Shown here piece after piece: positions 33,952 to 45,530 of a stretch of DNA of 64,000 nucleotides. The stretch's first letter is position 1. Each line of letters starts with the position of its first letter. This DNA is from Macrotrachela quadricornifera (lineage: Eukaryota > Rotifera > Eurotatoria > Philodinida > Philodinidae). The notes below the pieces were generated by a model, which made no database searches, was not told the origin of the DNA, and saw only the letters and a program-made list of their open reading frames with translations. The DNA lies in NCBI GenBank assembly GCA_022393335.1, contig JAJEKB010020897.1, positions 122,501 through 186,500 of the forward strand, given 5' to 3'. The position numbers were made by a program, and so were the translations under genes.

Positions 33952-36525
33952 ATGTCGAACAAAATGAATTTATCATTTCACACACTACCAGTCGAGTTGA
34001 TTTATAGAATTCTCGACCATCTCGATCAACTAACAATTCTACAGTCATGCCGCAATGTCTGCATAAGACTGAATGCCATAACAGACACATACCACCGATA
34101 CCAGGTAATCTTTATTTCTCTGATAAAATCATATTTTTTTTTCTCAATGCATTTTTTTCCTTCAAACTTTGCATATCGGATTTCAACATATAGATCTCAT
34201 TGGAGAGTATCATATCCTTAATTGTTTTCTATCAATGAAACGAATCCAGAAGGATATATACGAGTATTATGGGAAATTTAGTGAGTTTACAAAACTCTAG
34301 GATATGTTAGGAGATCCAAAACAAAATCAAGACACGTCTCCCAAGTATTAAAGTTACTCTTTTTAATGATGAAAAAAGCGAAAATATCATGTATGAAATA
34401 ATTTATAATAACTTGAATGTGTTCTTTTTTGTTGAGACTAGTTTGCAGAAATGACTCATCATACTATTTATATTCTACTACATAAGCAACTATCATAAGT
34501 TGAAGTGAAAATTAAAGGTTATAAAATTAGGCACTTTGATAGTTTGCAGTAGCCTAAGGATTTCTTCCTTGGCCTTTTTGATTCACTATGTTAATTCAAC
34601 CTAATTCGATATAATTAGTTGATTATCATTAATTAATCAAAAAGCTAGATAGTGTTTAATTTTCAATCCATCAATTTTAAAGGCTTAAATGGATAAGTAC
34701 TTGTAATCTAGAATGTAAACCATTACATATGTTGAGTACTGCGTATTTCTCGCATAGTCTCATCTGATATTGTTTCAGATGCCTATCGACCTATCAAATA
34801 GTGAGGGCAAGTGATCAGGATAATAAGGCTATAAAGATCGTTTGTTTTACTATATTACACAAGTCATCGTTTCAAATAGTCTGAGATCTAAACCCGTTTA
34901 ACCATTATCATCTACAAAATCGATAAGTCCTCATGAAAGATAAAATGAGAAGCTTGCGAATCTCACGATCTAGTTCATCGAAGTCTTTTAATAATCCTGC
35001 CTAATTCCTGAGAAAATCTTCTTTTGCCAGTAGTATTGTGGCGAATTACTTCCTAAGAAAAAATGTTCTATTGTGCTTATACGTGGTTTCTAAAACTATT
35101 AACATGTAAACTTCTTTCAACACTTTCCTTCTCTCAAAACTTGTCCAAAATATTTCACAGTAAAAACCACACTAAATACTGGGCAACTTCTATTATGTCT
35201 ATGTAATTCATTTCAACAATAGTCTACATCAAATCTTTCAACTATACTAATACCTATAATCAAGTATGCCTTTGTCTTGTTATCGATAGGTTTCCTTTCT
35301 TAATCTTACATTCCAAAAAATACCTTTACAATTTCTCCTTTATTTCCTGAAAATTTCTGTAAAACTTAAATCTTATTGATATAATATTTTAATAATGTAT
35401 ACCTGAACGCTACTATTCATAGACATTCACTACATTGAACCTTGCGCACAATCAAATCGATCATAGAGGACCACAGCATTTAACCAATGCTTTAGGAGAA
35501 AACAAAGTAATATGAATCACATCAATATTCTTCTTCTTCGCTTATACACTAACTATTTTGCATAGACACTCACCACGTTGAACCTTGCGTACAATCAACT
35601 CGGTCATAGACACGCACAACATTTAGCCAGTGCTTTAAAACAAAACAAAGTAATATGAATCACATCAAGAATCTTTTTAATCATAGATGCACTCACTATT
35701 CTACACAGACACTCACCACATTGGACCTCAATAACAATCAAATCGGTGATAAAGGAACACAACATTTAGCCAATGCTTTAGAACAAAACAAAGTAATATG
35801 AATTACATCAATATTCCTTTTAACCGTTTATGCATTCATTATTTTACACAGACACTCACTACATTGGTCCTCGAGGAGAATGAAATCGGTAATGAAGGAG
35901 CACAACATTTAGCCAATGCTTTAGAGCAAAACAAAGTAATACGAATCACATCAATCTTCTTCTTATTCACATATGTACACAATTTTTTAAAGACACTCAC
36001 CACATTGAACCTTGCATACAATGAAATTGGTCCACAAGGAGCACAACATTTAGCGAATGCTTTACAACAAAACAAAGTAATACGAAAATCACATGAACCT
36101 TCTTATTCATCTCTGCAACCACTTTTTTACACAGACACTCACCGCATTGAATCTTGCGAACAATAAAATCAGTGCTGAAGGAGCACAATATTTAGCCACT
36201 GTCTTAGAACAAAACAAAGTAATATACGTCACATCAATCTTCTTTTTATTCATCTATGCACTCACTATGTTGCTCAGACACTCACCACATTGGACCTCCA
36301 GTACAATGATATCGGTGATGAAGGAGCACAACATTTAGCCAATGCTTTAAAACAAAACAAAGTATTATGAATCACATCAATCTTCTTTTTAACCACTTAT
36401 GCATTCAATATTTGATACAGACAGTCACTGCATTGAATCTCTCATGGATTAACATTGATTTTAATTTACAACTGAATATCAAAGAACTACTCGAAAATAA
36501 TGCATTATTGAAGGAACGAATATGA
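33952..36525 (+). CDS. F-box / ribonuclease-inhibitor-type leucine-rich-repeat protein with tandem LRR exons
   Basis: Exon 1 (33952-34104, 51 codons, phase 0) starts MSNKMNLSFHTLPVELIYRI and is an F-box (LPVELIYRILDHLD..C..VC). Seven exons of exactly 84 bp follow: 35423-35506, 35566-35649, 35709-35792, 35852-35935, 35993-36076, 36135-36218 and 36278-36361. Each encodes one 28-residue LRR of the form TLTTLNLAYNEIGPQGAQHL then ANALEQNK. The last exon, 36421-36525, ends in TGA. All phases are 0, giving about 281 residues. F-box proteins are SCF ubiquitin-ligase substrate adaptors and the LRRs would bind the substrate. Introns between LRR exons are 58-60 bp and nearly identical, but the intron after the F-box is 1.3 kb. 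Near 34195-34260 it holds a decayed block that may be a lost exon, so the gene could be damaged. Confidence 0.75.
35423..36361 (+). repeat. Tandem exon-plus-intron duplication, ~142-bp unit, seven copies
   Basis: Exon starts are spaced 143, 143, 143, 141, 142 and 143 bp. Both the 84-bp exon and its ~58-bp intron (GTAATATGAATCACATCAAT, then a pyrimidine tract and ACAG) are conserved, so the duplication unit was exon plus intron. Symmetric phase-0 exons let the copy number change without breaking the frame. Confidence 0.85.
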
Positions 36526-36656
36526 TTGTTGACAAGTTAGATGGCAAGAGCAGCAATGTTTCTTTTTATAAGAGGATTAAATAGTCTTCTAATTTTTATA
36601 CATGAATATTTTTTGATGAATTGAATTAATTGTTTTTATTTTTATGGGATCGGTTT

Positions 36657-36662
36657 AATAAA
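36657..36662 (+). terminator. Poly(A) signal AATAAA of the F-box/LRR gene
   Basis: AATAAA lies 132 bp after the stop codon of the F-box/LRR gene, followed by AT-rich sequence. Confidence 0.5.
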
Positions 36663-37033
36663 TGCGATCAAGAAGGATGTTTCGTTCTGCGAGATCAAGT
36701 ATAAAATTAATATCTTCTATCGCGTACGTCTCTTTTTAAAGACACGTGTTGCGCTTATGAGACGAAAAAATATTTTATAATAAGTTGTACAAGACTTAAG
36801 TAAGTGTACAGGATGTTTTGAATGTGATTCAACAAAAATTTTTTCGTATCTTTCCTATGTGATCAGTTTTATGCACAATTCTTTTTTAAATTATAGGTGG
36901 ATTTGGTTATTTCGACTAGCTCGCGATCAGTCGGAACAATTCTCGTTACTTTCGTTGTCTGATTTCTTATTTTTGTAAATCTTTGGAACTCTTGGTTTTC
37001 CATTTACTTTTCTTTTACTTGCATCGTTTGAAA
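36663..37033. other. No gene; leader of the following retrotransposon relic
   Basis: No coding frame. The sequence immediately before 37034 may be the 5' untranslated part of the LINE relic, but its 5' boundary could not be placed. Confidence 0.3.
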
Positions 37034-39098
37034 ATGCCTCCAAAACCAGGGGGTGGTGCTGGATTGATGAAGCGAGACTAAAGCTTTGATAATCCACCAC
37101 ACAATCCATCAAATGGCTATCGTGTTGGACAAGCTGGCAAAAAATTTATTGGCTCCAGTCAGTCAGTGAAAATTTAGTATAACTCCTCTCATCATAGAGG
37201 GGTTGAAACTAAATAAATTGCAGTTAAATAATATTATCAAAGAACAGCTTGCCGATACAAAAATTTCAGACATTCAGCTGAGTCGTGCTGGTATCTTCAC
37301 AGTATATACAGCTTATATCCGATCTTTCAACCGGATTCTGACCGATCTGACAACAATACTGGCTACAAATGGTCAATCAAAGGCGAAAATCTTTTTTCTT
37401 CGATCACTTCAAAGAATCAAGGACACCGAAAAGGTTCCTTTCGTCAAGAGTGTAGATCTTGAGATTTCAATTGATCGAATAACAGAAGATGTTAAAAATG
37501 TTGGCCTGGATGTAACGAATTTTACCCGATTAATTAACAAGGATGAAAAGACACGCATTCGAACTGTCAACGTCACATTTAGTGATGCTGTTAACCGTAA
37601 CATATTCGTACATACTGGCTTTCAAATTAATTCAATGCACTTCACAGCAGAAGCAGTATCCACACATATGTGCTCGGTGTGGTAAAAGTCATCGGAAGGA
37701 GCAATGTAAAGCTGATAAAGATATCCCCAAAATACTGTAACTGTAAAGGTAATCATTAGCTACCTCATTAGACTGTTCATATAATAAGGAACAAGAGAAG
37801 AAAATGCGAAATATGATTAACCAATATTCAACATTATGCAAGCCCATTACATCAACACCAGCATTAAATAACTTCAATGAATTTCCTCCACTGCTAAGCA
37901 TCTTTCGACGTCATCAAGAACATATGTGGGACTTTTTCGACGAAATTATCAACGTCCTAAGCAGCAAAATGGAAAAAATCGTCGACGAAACAACAACTCG
38001 ATTATTCCAGGAGCTGCAACGGAAGATAACCTAAATTGAAAAGTCGATTGGTATTGTGGGTAAGAACCATGAAGATGTCTTAACAATCTCCAACTTAGAT
38101 TCGTATGAACAAAGTCAAGTTGTTAAGCACATCAATTACAAAAAATAACAAAGGGCTACAACAGCCAATATGATCACTTCATCCATCGAATTGTCAACCA
38201 AACCATCTACTACGTCTAACTTGATATCACCGAAAAAACTACGAAAATAAAAGACACAAAGGCTAGCTCCTACCCAGATTCTCCAAATACGTCGTCATCT
38301 CTATTAATAAAACTAATCTAAAGAGCGAACGCCTGTTCTCTTTCATGGGCTACAACATTTTCAGAAATGATCGAGTACGAAAATCTGGTGGTGGAGTCTT
38401 ATTAGCAGTCAAGCAACACATTCAATGTCAAGAATCACTGAACAAAAAAGCACATAAAAACGAAGTGATCGCAGTAGAAATTGAAACTCAAACCTTCAAA
38501 TCAATACTGATAGCTTCTACTTATGTGCCGCCAACCCCTAATATTGACATTAATGTGTTACATGAATTATATAACATTAACAACAACTGTGTTATCGTCG
38601 ATGATTTTAATGCGACATTACTTCAAATGGAATCAAGAAAGACGAATATTAGAGGCAAATAACTGCTAGAATTATTTAAAAAAGGTCTTGTTGATTGTAT
38701 CGAAGATGATAGTACAACTTATGAGAGGAATGATGATGAAGAAAAATTTGACTGGATATTAGCAAGTCAACCATTTCTAACGTTCATATCAAACATCGAA
38801 ACTCATCCAACAATCGGCACAGCAAGCAAGCACAAACCCTTTACCTTCAATATTCCTATAGGTATTGAACCAAAACTAACATCTCCAAGAATATCATTGA
38901 GTTTCAAGGCAGCAAAATGGTCTCTATTTAGAAGCAGATTAGATCAACAACTGAAGTTGTGGAAAAATAATCGTCGTTTATCACCAACTCTATATTGGTA
39001 GCAACGCAAGCATCTATTCCACGTGCCAAACAAATGAATACAAGTTATCCAATAAGTGAAGCTACTAAAAACTTGATTAAACTAAAACATCAGGCTTA
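37034..39098 (+). pseudogene. Dead non-LTR (LINE) retrotransposon: ORF1 with zinc knuckle, APE endonuclease part of ORF2
   Basis: ORF1 begins MPPKPGGGAGLMKRD at 37034, hits a TAA and continues in shifted frames. The 37203-37685 block resembles the gag-like RRM region. CARCGKSHRKEQC near 37660 is a CCHC zinc knuckle, followed in another frame by YCNCKGNH. ORF2 remains run from about 38345: GGGVLLAVKQHI, VIVDDFNA (normally GDFNA), FDWILASQPF and SKHKPFTFNI (normally SDHKP), which is an AP-endonuclease domain of the I/jockey type with catalytic positions altered. Its N-terminal part is missing. The start of the spacer before the reverse transcriptase (IPRAKQMN..NLIKLKHQAY) is present, then a mariner interrupts at 39101. 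No reverse transcriptase follows in the window. Confidence 0.7.
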
Positions 39099-39100
39099 TA

Positions 39101-40190
39101 TTGGATTGGCACGCAATTTTTTGCGTTTTCTTCTTAAATTTCCTAGGACAGTCGAGAAAATTCTAGAAGTTTCCATACTAATGATTTATATTGGAGGAGG
39201 AGGGATGAATATCTTTCGAAGAACAACAAAACTATGGATATAGATGTTGGCCGTGAATTAGAAATAAAGATATCTCGTATGGAGATGCGTGTGCTTCTGC
39301 TTCATGAACTCCGTTTAGGTCATAAAGCAACGGAACCAACAAGCCACATATGCAGCACGATGGATAACTTCGAACTCGAGAATTTATCTTATACCAGAAG
39401 ATCACCAGAGGTGAATACGGACCACTTAAAGTAGCCTATCGAAGAATGCGTGGAAATATGGTGTTTGGATACCAAATGAAATGTCACCACAGCAGCTCCA
39501 ACAGAGGGTTGACGCTCGTATGGAATTAACGACATCTCATCGCAACTACTAATGGCTCCATAATCTTATTACTGACGATGAAAAGTGGATGATGTATGTT
39601 AGTCACACGCGCAAGCGATAATGGCTGGGAGTTGGGTAAAGCGGTGTACCAACGGTCAAAAAGGACCTTCATCCAAAAACGATTATGTTGAGCGTTTGGT
39701 GGAGTGTAAAAGGGATTATTCATTGGGAACTTCTTCCAGCCAGCTGCACCATTACTGCTGATATCTATTGTCAACAATTGGATCGAATTGCAGTAAAACT
39801 CAAGGAAAAGCAGGAGAGAGTTTATTTTATTTTCCATGACAACGCTAGCTCTTACATTGTAAAGTCGACTCGTAAAAAATTATTGGAACTCGGATAGATG
39901 ACGGTTTCACACCCACCTTATTCTCCTGGTTTGGCTCCCACAGATTACCACTTGTACCGTTCTCAGTCTAGTCATCTACGCGAGAATGACCTCAAAATGG
40001 ACCTCGCCAACTTCTTCGACCAAAACTCCTAGGACTTCTACGAACGAGGGATCCTTTCTCTGTCAGAGTGCTGGCGGCAAGTCATAGATAGTAATGGAGT
40101 ATATATTGTTGAAAAGGCGCAGCATATGGAACAAAGGATCAAATTAATCCAAAATATGAAAAAATACGCAGAATTCAGTTGTTTAATTTT
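39101..40190 (+). mobile_element. Mariner-family DNA transposon, transposase dead
   Basis: The left end, TTGGATTGGCACGCAATTTT, follows TA (39099-39100), matching mariner terminal repeats. The right end near 40165-40190 (read inverted: AACAACTGAATTCTGCGTAT) is a diverged partner. The transposase relic shows an N-terminal block (RVLLLHELRLGHKATE), then a frameshift or deletion, then WVPNEMSPQQLQQR-type sequence. The catalytic triad stands in one frame: TDDEKW (Asp 39577-39579), FHDNA (Asp 39838-39840) and APTDYHL (Asp 39943-39945). Exactly 34 codons separate the second and third Asp, the DD34D mark of mariner. Several in-frame stops (including before WLHN and after LELG) disable it. The host sequence is the LINE relic to the left. 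Confidence 0.85.
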
Positions 40191-40640
40191 TAATTAAATG
40201 ACATAAATTCGTGTAGCTGAACGTATATTATTATTCATTCGATAGAAATCATCTGATGAGGTGACTCTTCATTTCAATGTTAACAAAATAGAGAAATTGT
40301 TATAATGTCAGCACATTGAGAGCAAAGATGTAATAAGAAGCAATTTGAATCTGGTTGATGTTAATGACTTTTGGAAGACAGATTATATTAAGAAAACGAA
40401 ATTTGTTCCATTTTAATATTGTATTTTGTTAACCATTTCTCCAATAGTCCCTCTCCCCATACAGAAATAAAAATACAAAGTAGCTTGCATCAATCAGCGT
40501 CATCTTTTGCCACTACTACAGAGTGGAAAAAGGATGAAAAACAAGTAAGTAAATGACTCATAGCAACATGTAATTATTTTTCCAGCACTTTACACAGAAT
40601 TCTTTCAAAATTTCAATTGATTTTCTTATCTATAAATGCT
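40191..40640. other. No gene; probable promoter region of the F-box gene
   Basis: AT-rich. No continuation of the LINE was recognised after the mariner. Confidence 0.35.
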
Positions 40641-42359
40641 ATGAATTTAGAACAATTAGCTAATGAATTGATACTTGATTTATTTGAATATCTTACTACT
40701 GCTCATCTGCTACACGCATTTTTCAATCTTAACGATCGTTTTAATCAATTGCTTCTTCAATATTTTCAAATTCATGGATTAGATTTTCGATCAGTATTCA
40801 AAAATGATTTTGATACTATTTTTAAGCATCATTATTTTCAAATGATCGATCGTATATCTTCACTCAGTCTTTCAGATGAGAATGACACTCCTGGTCAAAT
40901 TCAACAATTCTATACTTATGATCTTACCCTCAATCAATTCAATCATTTATATTCACTTACTTTCTATTCTTTTCATACTAATCTAATAACTCATAAATTG
41001 ATAGATGATCTACGTCAATGTCATCAACTTACTCATTTAATCTTCAAACAATGTTCATTTACATTTGATCAAACATCTGCTCTACTTTTTGTAAATAATA
41101 TATGGAGTTTACCAAAACTTAGTCATTGTTATTTAAATATTTATTTTGAACATCAATTATATTTTCCTGTGCCAACAGTGTTTTCAGTGACTCTCAAATA
41201 TCTATCGATATTTGGAATTGAACCATCATTAAGTCAAATAGATTGTTTGCTACAACATACACCCAACCTTCGATCTTTGAGAACTAATTTTCAATCAATG
41301 TCAGGATTTGATCAGACGTTATCAACAATATCATCCTTAATGAAATTAAATCTATCATTTGTTTTTATTTGGTATAATATGATAGAAAAATTTCTTCAAT
41401 GGTTACCAAATTTATATAGTTTAAAAATAGATTTAAAGAAAACTTATATTGACGGAAAAAAATGGGAAGAAATTATTCGAACGAATTTAATTAATGTTAA
41501 AAAATTGAGATTTCGAATGAAATTTTTTAGTAAGAAATATGATCGTACTAATGAAGAACAAATTGATGAAATACTTGATTCTTTTCGAAATTCATTCTGG
41601 CTGGAAGAACATCATTGGATTGTTCAGTGTGATTGGAGTCCATATAATAAAAATGCATATATTTATACATTACCATTTGCTTTTACTGATTATGAATTAA
41701 CCTTTTCAGTTCAATCAAAAACAAATTCTCTCCAGAATAATAATAATCACTTGTATGATTGTGTTAAACATTTAATTTATAATCTTCCTGTAGATCAATG
41801 CTTTTTCATATCTCAATATCAATTTCTTAATATTCGACATCTTTCAATTCAACTACCAATTAATAATTATTTCTATTCTTTAGTTCCACAATTAAATCAA
41901 TTAATTATTCTTAATGTATCATCGAATAAATATTCTGAATTGATTGATATTCAACTTCAATCGTTGCTCGATAATGCATCACATTTACGTTCAATAACTT
42001 TCGAAGGTTTAGCTTGGCTAAGTTCATCTTTTAAGTATAAAAATACATCCATATCACAATTGAATTTTCATCAATGTTTTACCTATGAACAATGTATTAT
42101 GTTAACTCGCTCATCACTAGGCTTTCAATGTGAACAACTTTCAATTTCTGTAGAAAATCGAAGATGTATACTTAGTCTAATCGAACGAATGAATAATCTA
42201 CGAGCATTACATGTTCAATGTAAAGATGATAAATGGACTGAGCAAATTAACAACAAAGAAGATGAATTTGTACAATGGTTGCAACATCAGCTACCATCGA
42301 CATGTATTATTACGCGAAATATTCATTGGGATTCAGCTATTCGAATATGGATCTATTGA
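40641..42359 (+). CDS. F-box protein with degenerate leucine-rich repeats, single exon, 572 aa
   Basis: The ATG at 40641 is preferred because it starts MNLEQLANELILDLFEYLTT, the canonical beginning of an F-box in this protein family. The frame is open 24 bp further upstream, but that start is not ATG. The F-box occupies about residues 1-45. The rest is a long leucine- and aromatic-rich, asparagine-rich region with LRR-like periodicity (LRSLRTNFQSM, MKLNLSFVFIW, LIILNVSSNKYSEL). This layout is, from memory, abundant in bdelloid rotifers as a large expanded family. Likely role: substrate adaptor of an SCF ubiquitin ligase; the substrate is unknown. The frame is intact and uninterrupted. Confidence 0.85.
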   Translation: MNLEQLANELILDLFEYLTTAHLLHAFFNLNDRFNQLLLQYFQIHGLDFRSVFKNDFDTIFKHHYFQMIDRISSLSLSDENDTPGQIQQFYTYDLTLNQFNHLYSLTFYSFHTNLITHKLIDDLRQCHQLTHLIFKQCSFTFDQTSALLFVNNIWSLPKLSHCYLNIYFEHQLYFPVPTVFSVTLKYLSIFGIEPSLSQIDCLLQHTPNLRSLRTNFQSMSGFDQTLSTISSLMKLNLSFVFIWYNMIEKFLQWLPNLYSLKIDLKKTYIDGKKWEEIIRTNLINVKKLRFRMKFFSKKYDRTNEEQIDEILDSFRNSFWLEEHHWIVQCDWSPYNKNAYIYTLPFAFTDYELTFSVQSKTNSLQNNNNHLYDCVKHLIYNLPVDQCFFISQYQFLNIRHLSIQLPINNYFYSLVPQLNQLIILNVSSNKYSELIDIQLQSLLDNASHLRSITFEGLAWLSSSFKYKNTSISQLNFHQCFTYEQCIMLTRSSLGFQCEQLSISVENRRCILSLIERMNNLRALHVQCKDDKWTEQINNKEDEFVQWLQHQLPSTCIITRNIHWDSAIRIWIY

Positions 42360-42416
42360 AATAACATTCAGATACAGATTATATGAGAAACATGTTAATT
42401 TTTCGATGTATTGAGC

Positions 42417-42422
42417 AATAAA
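42417..42422 (+). terminator. Poly(A) signal AATAAA of the F-box gene
   Basis: AATAAA stands 58 bp after the stop codon at 42359, a normal distance. Confidence 0.6.
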
Positions 42423-43664
42423 ATTTAATGAAAAGAATAAATTAGAGAAGAAGGATGCCTTGCAGTATGTGACATTGTCAGAAGATCAATCTGATCCAGG
42501 GTTCTTCCGTTGAATCATTTACACTTTTCGTACATACTAGTCACAGGAGTTTTTTTTATGTATGTCAACCATGTAAGCAGAATATTATCAGACGGATAAT
42601 CAGAAACATAACAAACATTATTGATTAATCTAAAATCCGAACACAATATCTTGAGAGTGTGTATTATACCAAAGACTGAATTTACTGTTGTAAATAGTAT
42701 CACTCGTCGAACTTTTTTATAAAAACAATAACTGTTACTTCTCGATGAAATTAAATAAGATTTATTTAATATTACATCTTTCGAAGCGATATGGCCTACT
42801 GATGAGTTATACCATATTGTAAAGCTAATAGTTGATCCAAAACAAATGGTTGCGCTTGGAATTTCATATTTTAATCTCTAAATATGTTTTATTAAAATAA
42901 CAGCATATACCATAAAACAACGCGTGAAAAGTTCTACAATGTTTATGGCAAAGCTTATATTAATTATATAAATTTTGTTTTCGAAAAAAAGCAAAATCCT
43001 ATGCAATCCATTGTCGCCACCTTAAAAATTGGTCACATTCAGTTTTGTTTCAGGGTTTTTCACGCCACATCTCGTGATATACATGATACCATGAACAGAT
43101 TTTATCTTAACCTGATCAAATTCACACTCTTAAGACACATTTTAGCATATTCTTTAGCATCATCAAAAGCAAAATTATTGGGACGCCAAATTGGTTTAAG
43201 TTTAATTATTGGTTAATCACCAATTTGAGGACCATTGATTAGAAAATCGTGTTCTTGAAGAAGACTAGTGTGATCGTACACTAATCTCCATTTATTTCAA
43301 TCTAATTGATAATTTGTTGATTCCATTGAATGCTGATCATATGAGGTGATATAAGAAGCAGTTGTCATAAGTCTTGGTGCAGGTAAATGCAAAGATAATT
43401 CTCAATTTGATGATTGCAGTGCAAGTCTTTTAAAGCAAAAAATTTATACTAATATTGAAAACACATCAAAGAAAAAGAATTGGAGATATCAATGAATGCT
43501 TTATCTATTTAATAGCATCGTCTCAATATTGGAATTATTATAGCTATAACAAGTAGTATGATTCTATTAAATAGAAAAGTAAAATAATAATTTATTTTAT
43601 ATACAATACATAAGTGAACAATACAGTGAAGCATATTTTCATTTACATAATCACAAGTAAGGTG
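42423..43664. other. No gene seen
   Basis: AT-rich. Frames at 42515-42703 and 43001-43216 have no motif or splice context. Confidence 0.45.
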
Positions 43665-44035
43665 AACTCTACGGATTCACTGACTCTTTTCTGAAAGAAA
43701 ATTTAGTGTGATTATCATTCAAAATAATTTCCATTTGGATTATCTTATATCTCAATTCCCTTGATTCCATGAAATCTACGAAACAAAACAATCACTCTAG
43801 CGATGCTCGTTTTATAGAAATATCCCTATATAGATTCATAGATAAATGACAAGAAAACCTCAAGTTCGAGTTCTTTGACTTCGGTTGAGTTTGATCAAGT
43901 CTAATACAGATACCTGATCATATTCAGTGGTTTGGGACGTCATATTTTCTAATCCTGAACTCTGACTTGTTTGAACAAAACGGAGAGACAAACATTCATT
44001 TTTTTCTAAGCGCAATATTTATCGCTATACGACTG
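43665..44035 (-). repeat. Dispersed repeat A, copy 2 (inverted relative to copy 1)
   Basis: Contains CGGATTCACTGACTCTTTTC, GATTATCTTATATCTCAATTC, AGAAATATCCCTATATAGAT and CAGTGGTTTGGGACGTCATA, the inverse of the blocks at 19940-20290 in the same relative order. It is non-coding. Confidence 0.6.
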
Positions 44036-44779
44036 TTTCTTTAAGAAAACGGAATTAGATACGGTTCAGATGTTTCAATTTGTTTATCAAGTTCAATAGC
44101 ATGACCAGGTGACGATCACTCCAAACCACAATTCCATGAAAAAATATCTTTTTTCAAACTAGAGAATTCTGGATGGCTTCTTAAAGTTTTAGGACGACAC
44201 AACTACATATCTATTTCTGCTTACGCTACAATAAGCAAAAAACACTATGTTAGTATTCACAATTTCTTTATTGGATATGCTCTGTTGCAAAAAATGTCGA
44301 ATAAAGAATTATTTTTCCTCAACAATCGAGTTATTTGAAAATCTATTAAGGTACTTCAAATCTCACTTGTTGCACTTATGATAAAGTTTTTAAATCAACG
44401 ACTAGTCGTTTGTCGATCTCTCTCCGGTCGACCACTCGCGACTAGCCATTTCCATATTTAACGTCGCTAGAACCTTCAATATTAGTTTAAGTTTGAACCC
44501 AATAGATGCATCTCATTTGAATTCCTCTCAAAAAGTTACTAGACATTTGTTAATACACTCACTAAGGAACTAAAAAAACGAAAACTATTCGAAAACTGCT
44601 ACCAATAGAGTACATTACATTGTGATCGAGGAAAAGTCTTTGTGTATTTTGAATGTTATTTTAACGTTGAGGTCTATGGGGACTCAACAATAGGACGTCA
44701 AGCACTCACTTCGTTTTTTTTACATACTTCTGTATAAATCTTACTCAAAACTCTGATGTATAGTAATGTACAAAGAAAA
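44036..44779. other. No gene seen
   Basis: AT-rich spacer. The word block CACTTGTTGCACTTATGATAAAG near 44370 has a relative near 46150, suggesting further old repeats. Confidence 0.35.
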
Positions 44780-45530
44780 TGTTTCTATTAGAATCAATGT
44801 CGAACATGGATTTATGACCATCGATTATTCTTAATTCAGACTTAAACTAACAAGGAGTTCATTAAAAAAGCTAAGAAATAGATTAAAACATCTTTTATTC
44901 GCTGCGAATTCAGATTTTCTGTACTTGACAACGGTCAGTCAAGTTTTATCAAAAACTATGATTTAATCATTTATCATTAATTAATAACTAGCAATATTGA
45001 AAAACTAACATCAGACTTGAGTTCTCCATAGCAAATTATCTTTGGTGACTTTTTACTAGAAACAGTTCATCTTATTGATTATTAATAGTTTTGTAAAACC
45101 CGTTCAGTTTTGATTTATCCATCTTCAGTTATCTTGAATCAAAATTTTTAAGAAAAATAACAAAACAAACTATGAATTGCTCATTTACTTATTATTAACC
45201 TCAAATTTGACTCGAGATTCGAATTCTATATCTTGGACAACCCTTCTCAGAGTTTTCTTATGAAACATCACAAGTTTTAAATATTAATCTAGAAGACACT
45301 ATTTTCCGATTGGGATAAATACACAAACATACCTGTAAAACTACAAACTTTTTTTATGCTATATGATCTCCGATTCAATTCGGGAAACAAATCGTTATTT
45401 TCTTAGGAAAAAACATTCTGTAATCCAAAACTCCTTTCAAATTTTTAAAAGAACTAATACTATCGATCGATTTCTTGATCTAGGCAATCCTTGATCAAAC
45501 TTTTAAAAAAATCGTTTTTTCTTAGTCTTT
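44780..45530 (+). repeat. Dispersed repeat B, copy 1 (~700 bp)
   Basis: A chain of shared blocks in the same order and orientation also occurs at 56370-57100: GTCAAGTTTTAT, AAATTTGACTC..GATGCGAATTC-like, CTGTAAAACTACAAACTT, ATATGATCTCC and GAAACAAATCGTTATTT. Divergence is substantial with many small indels. There is no reading frame. Probably two old copies of one transposon. Confidence 0.6.
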
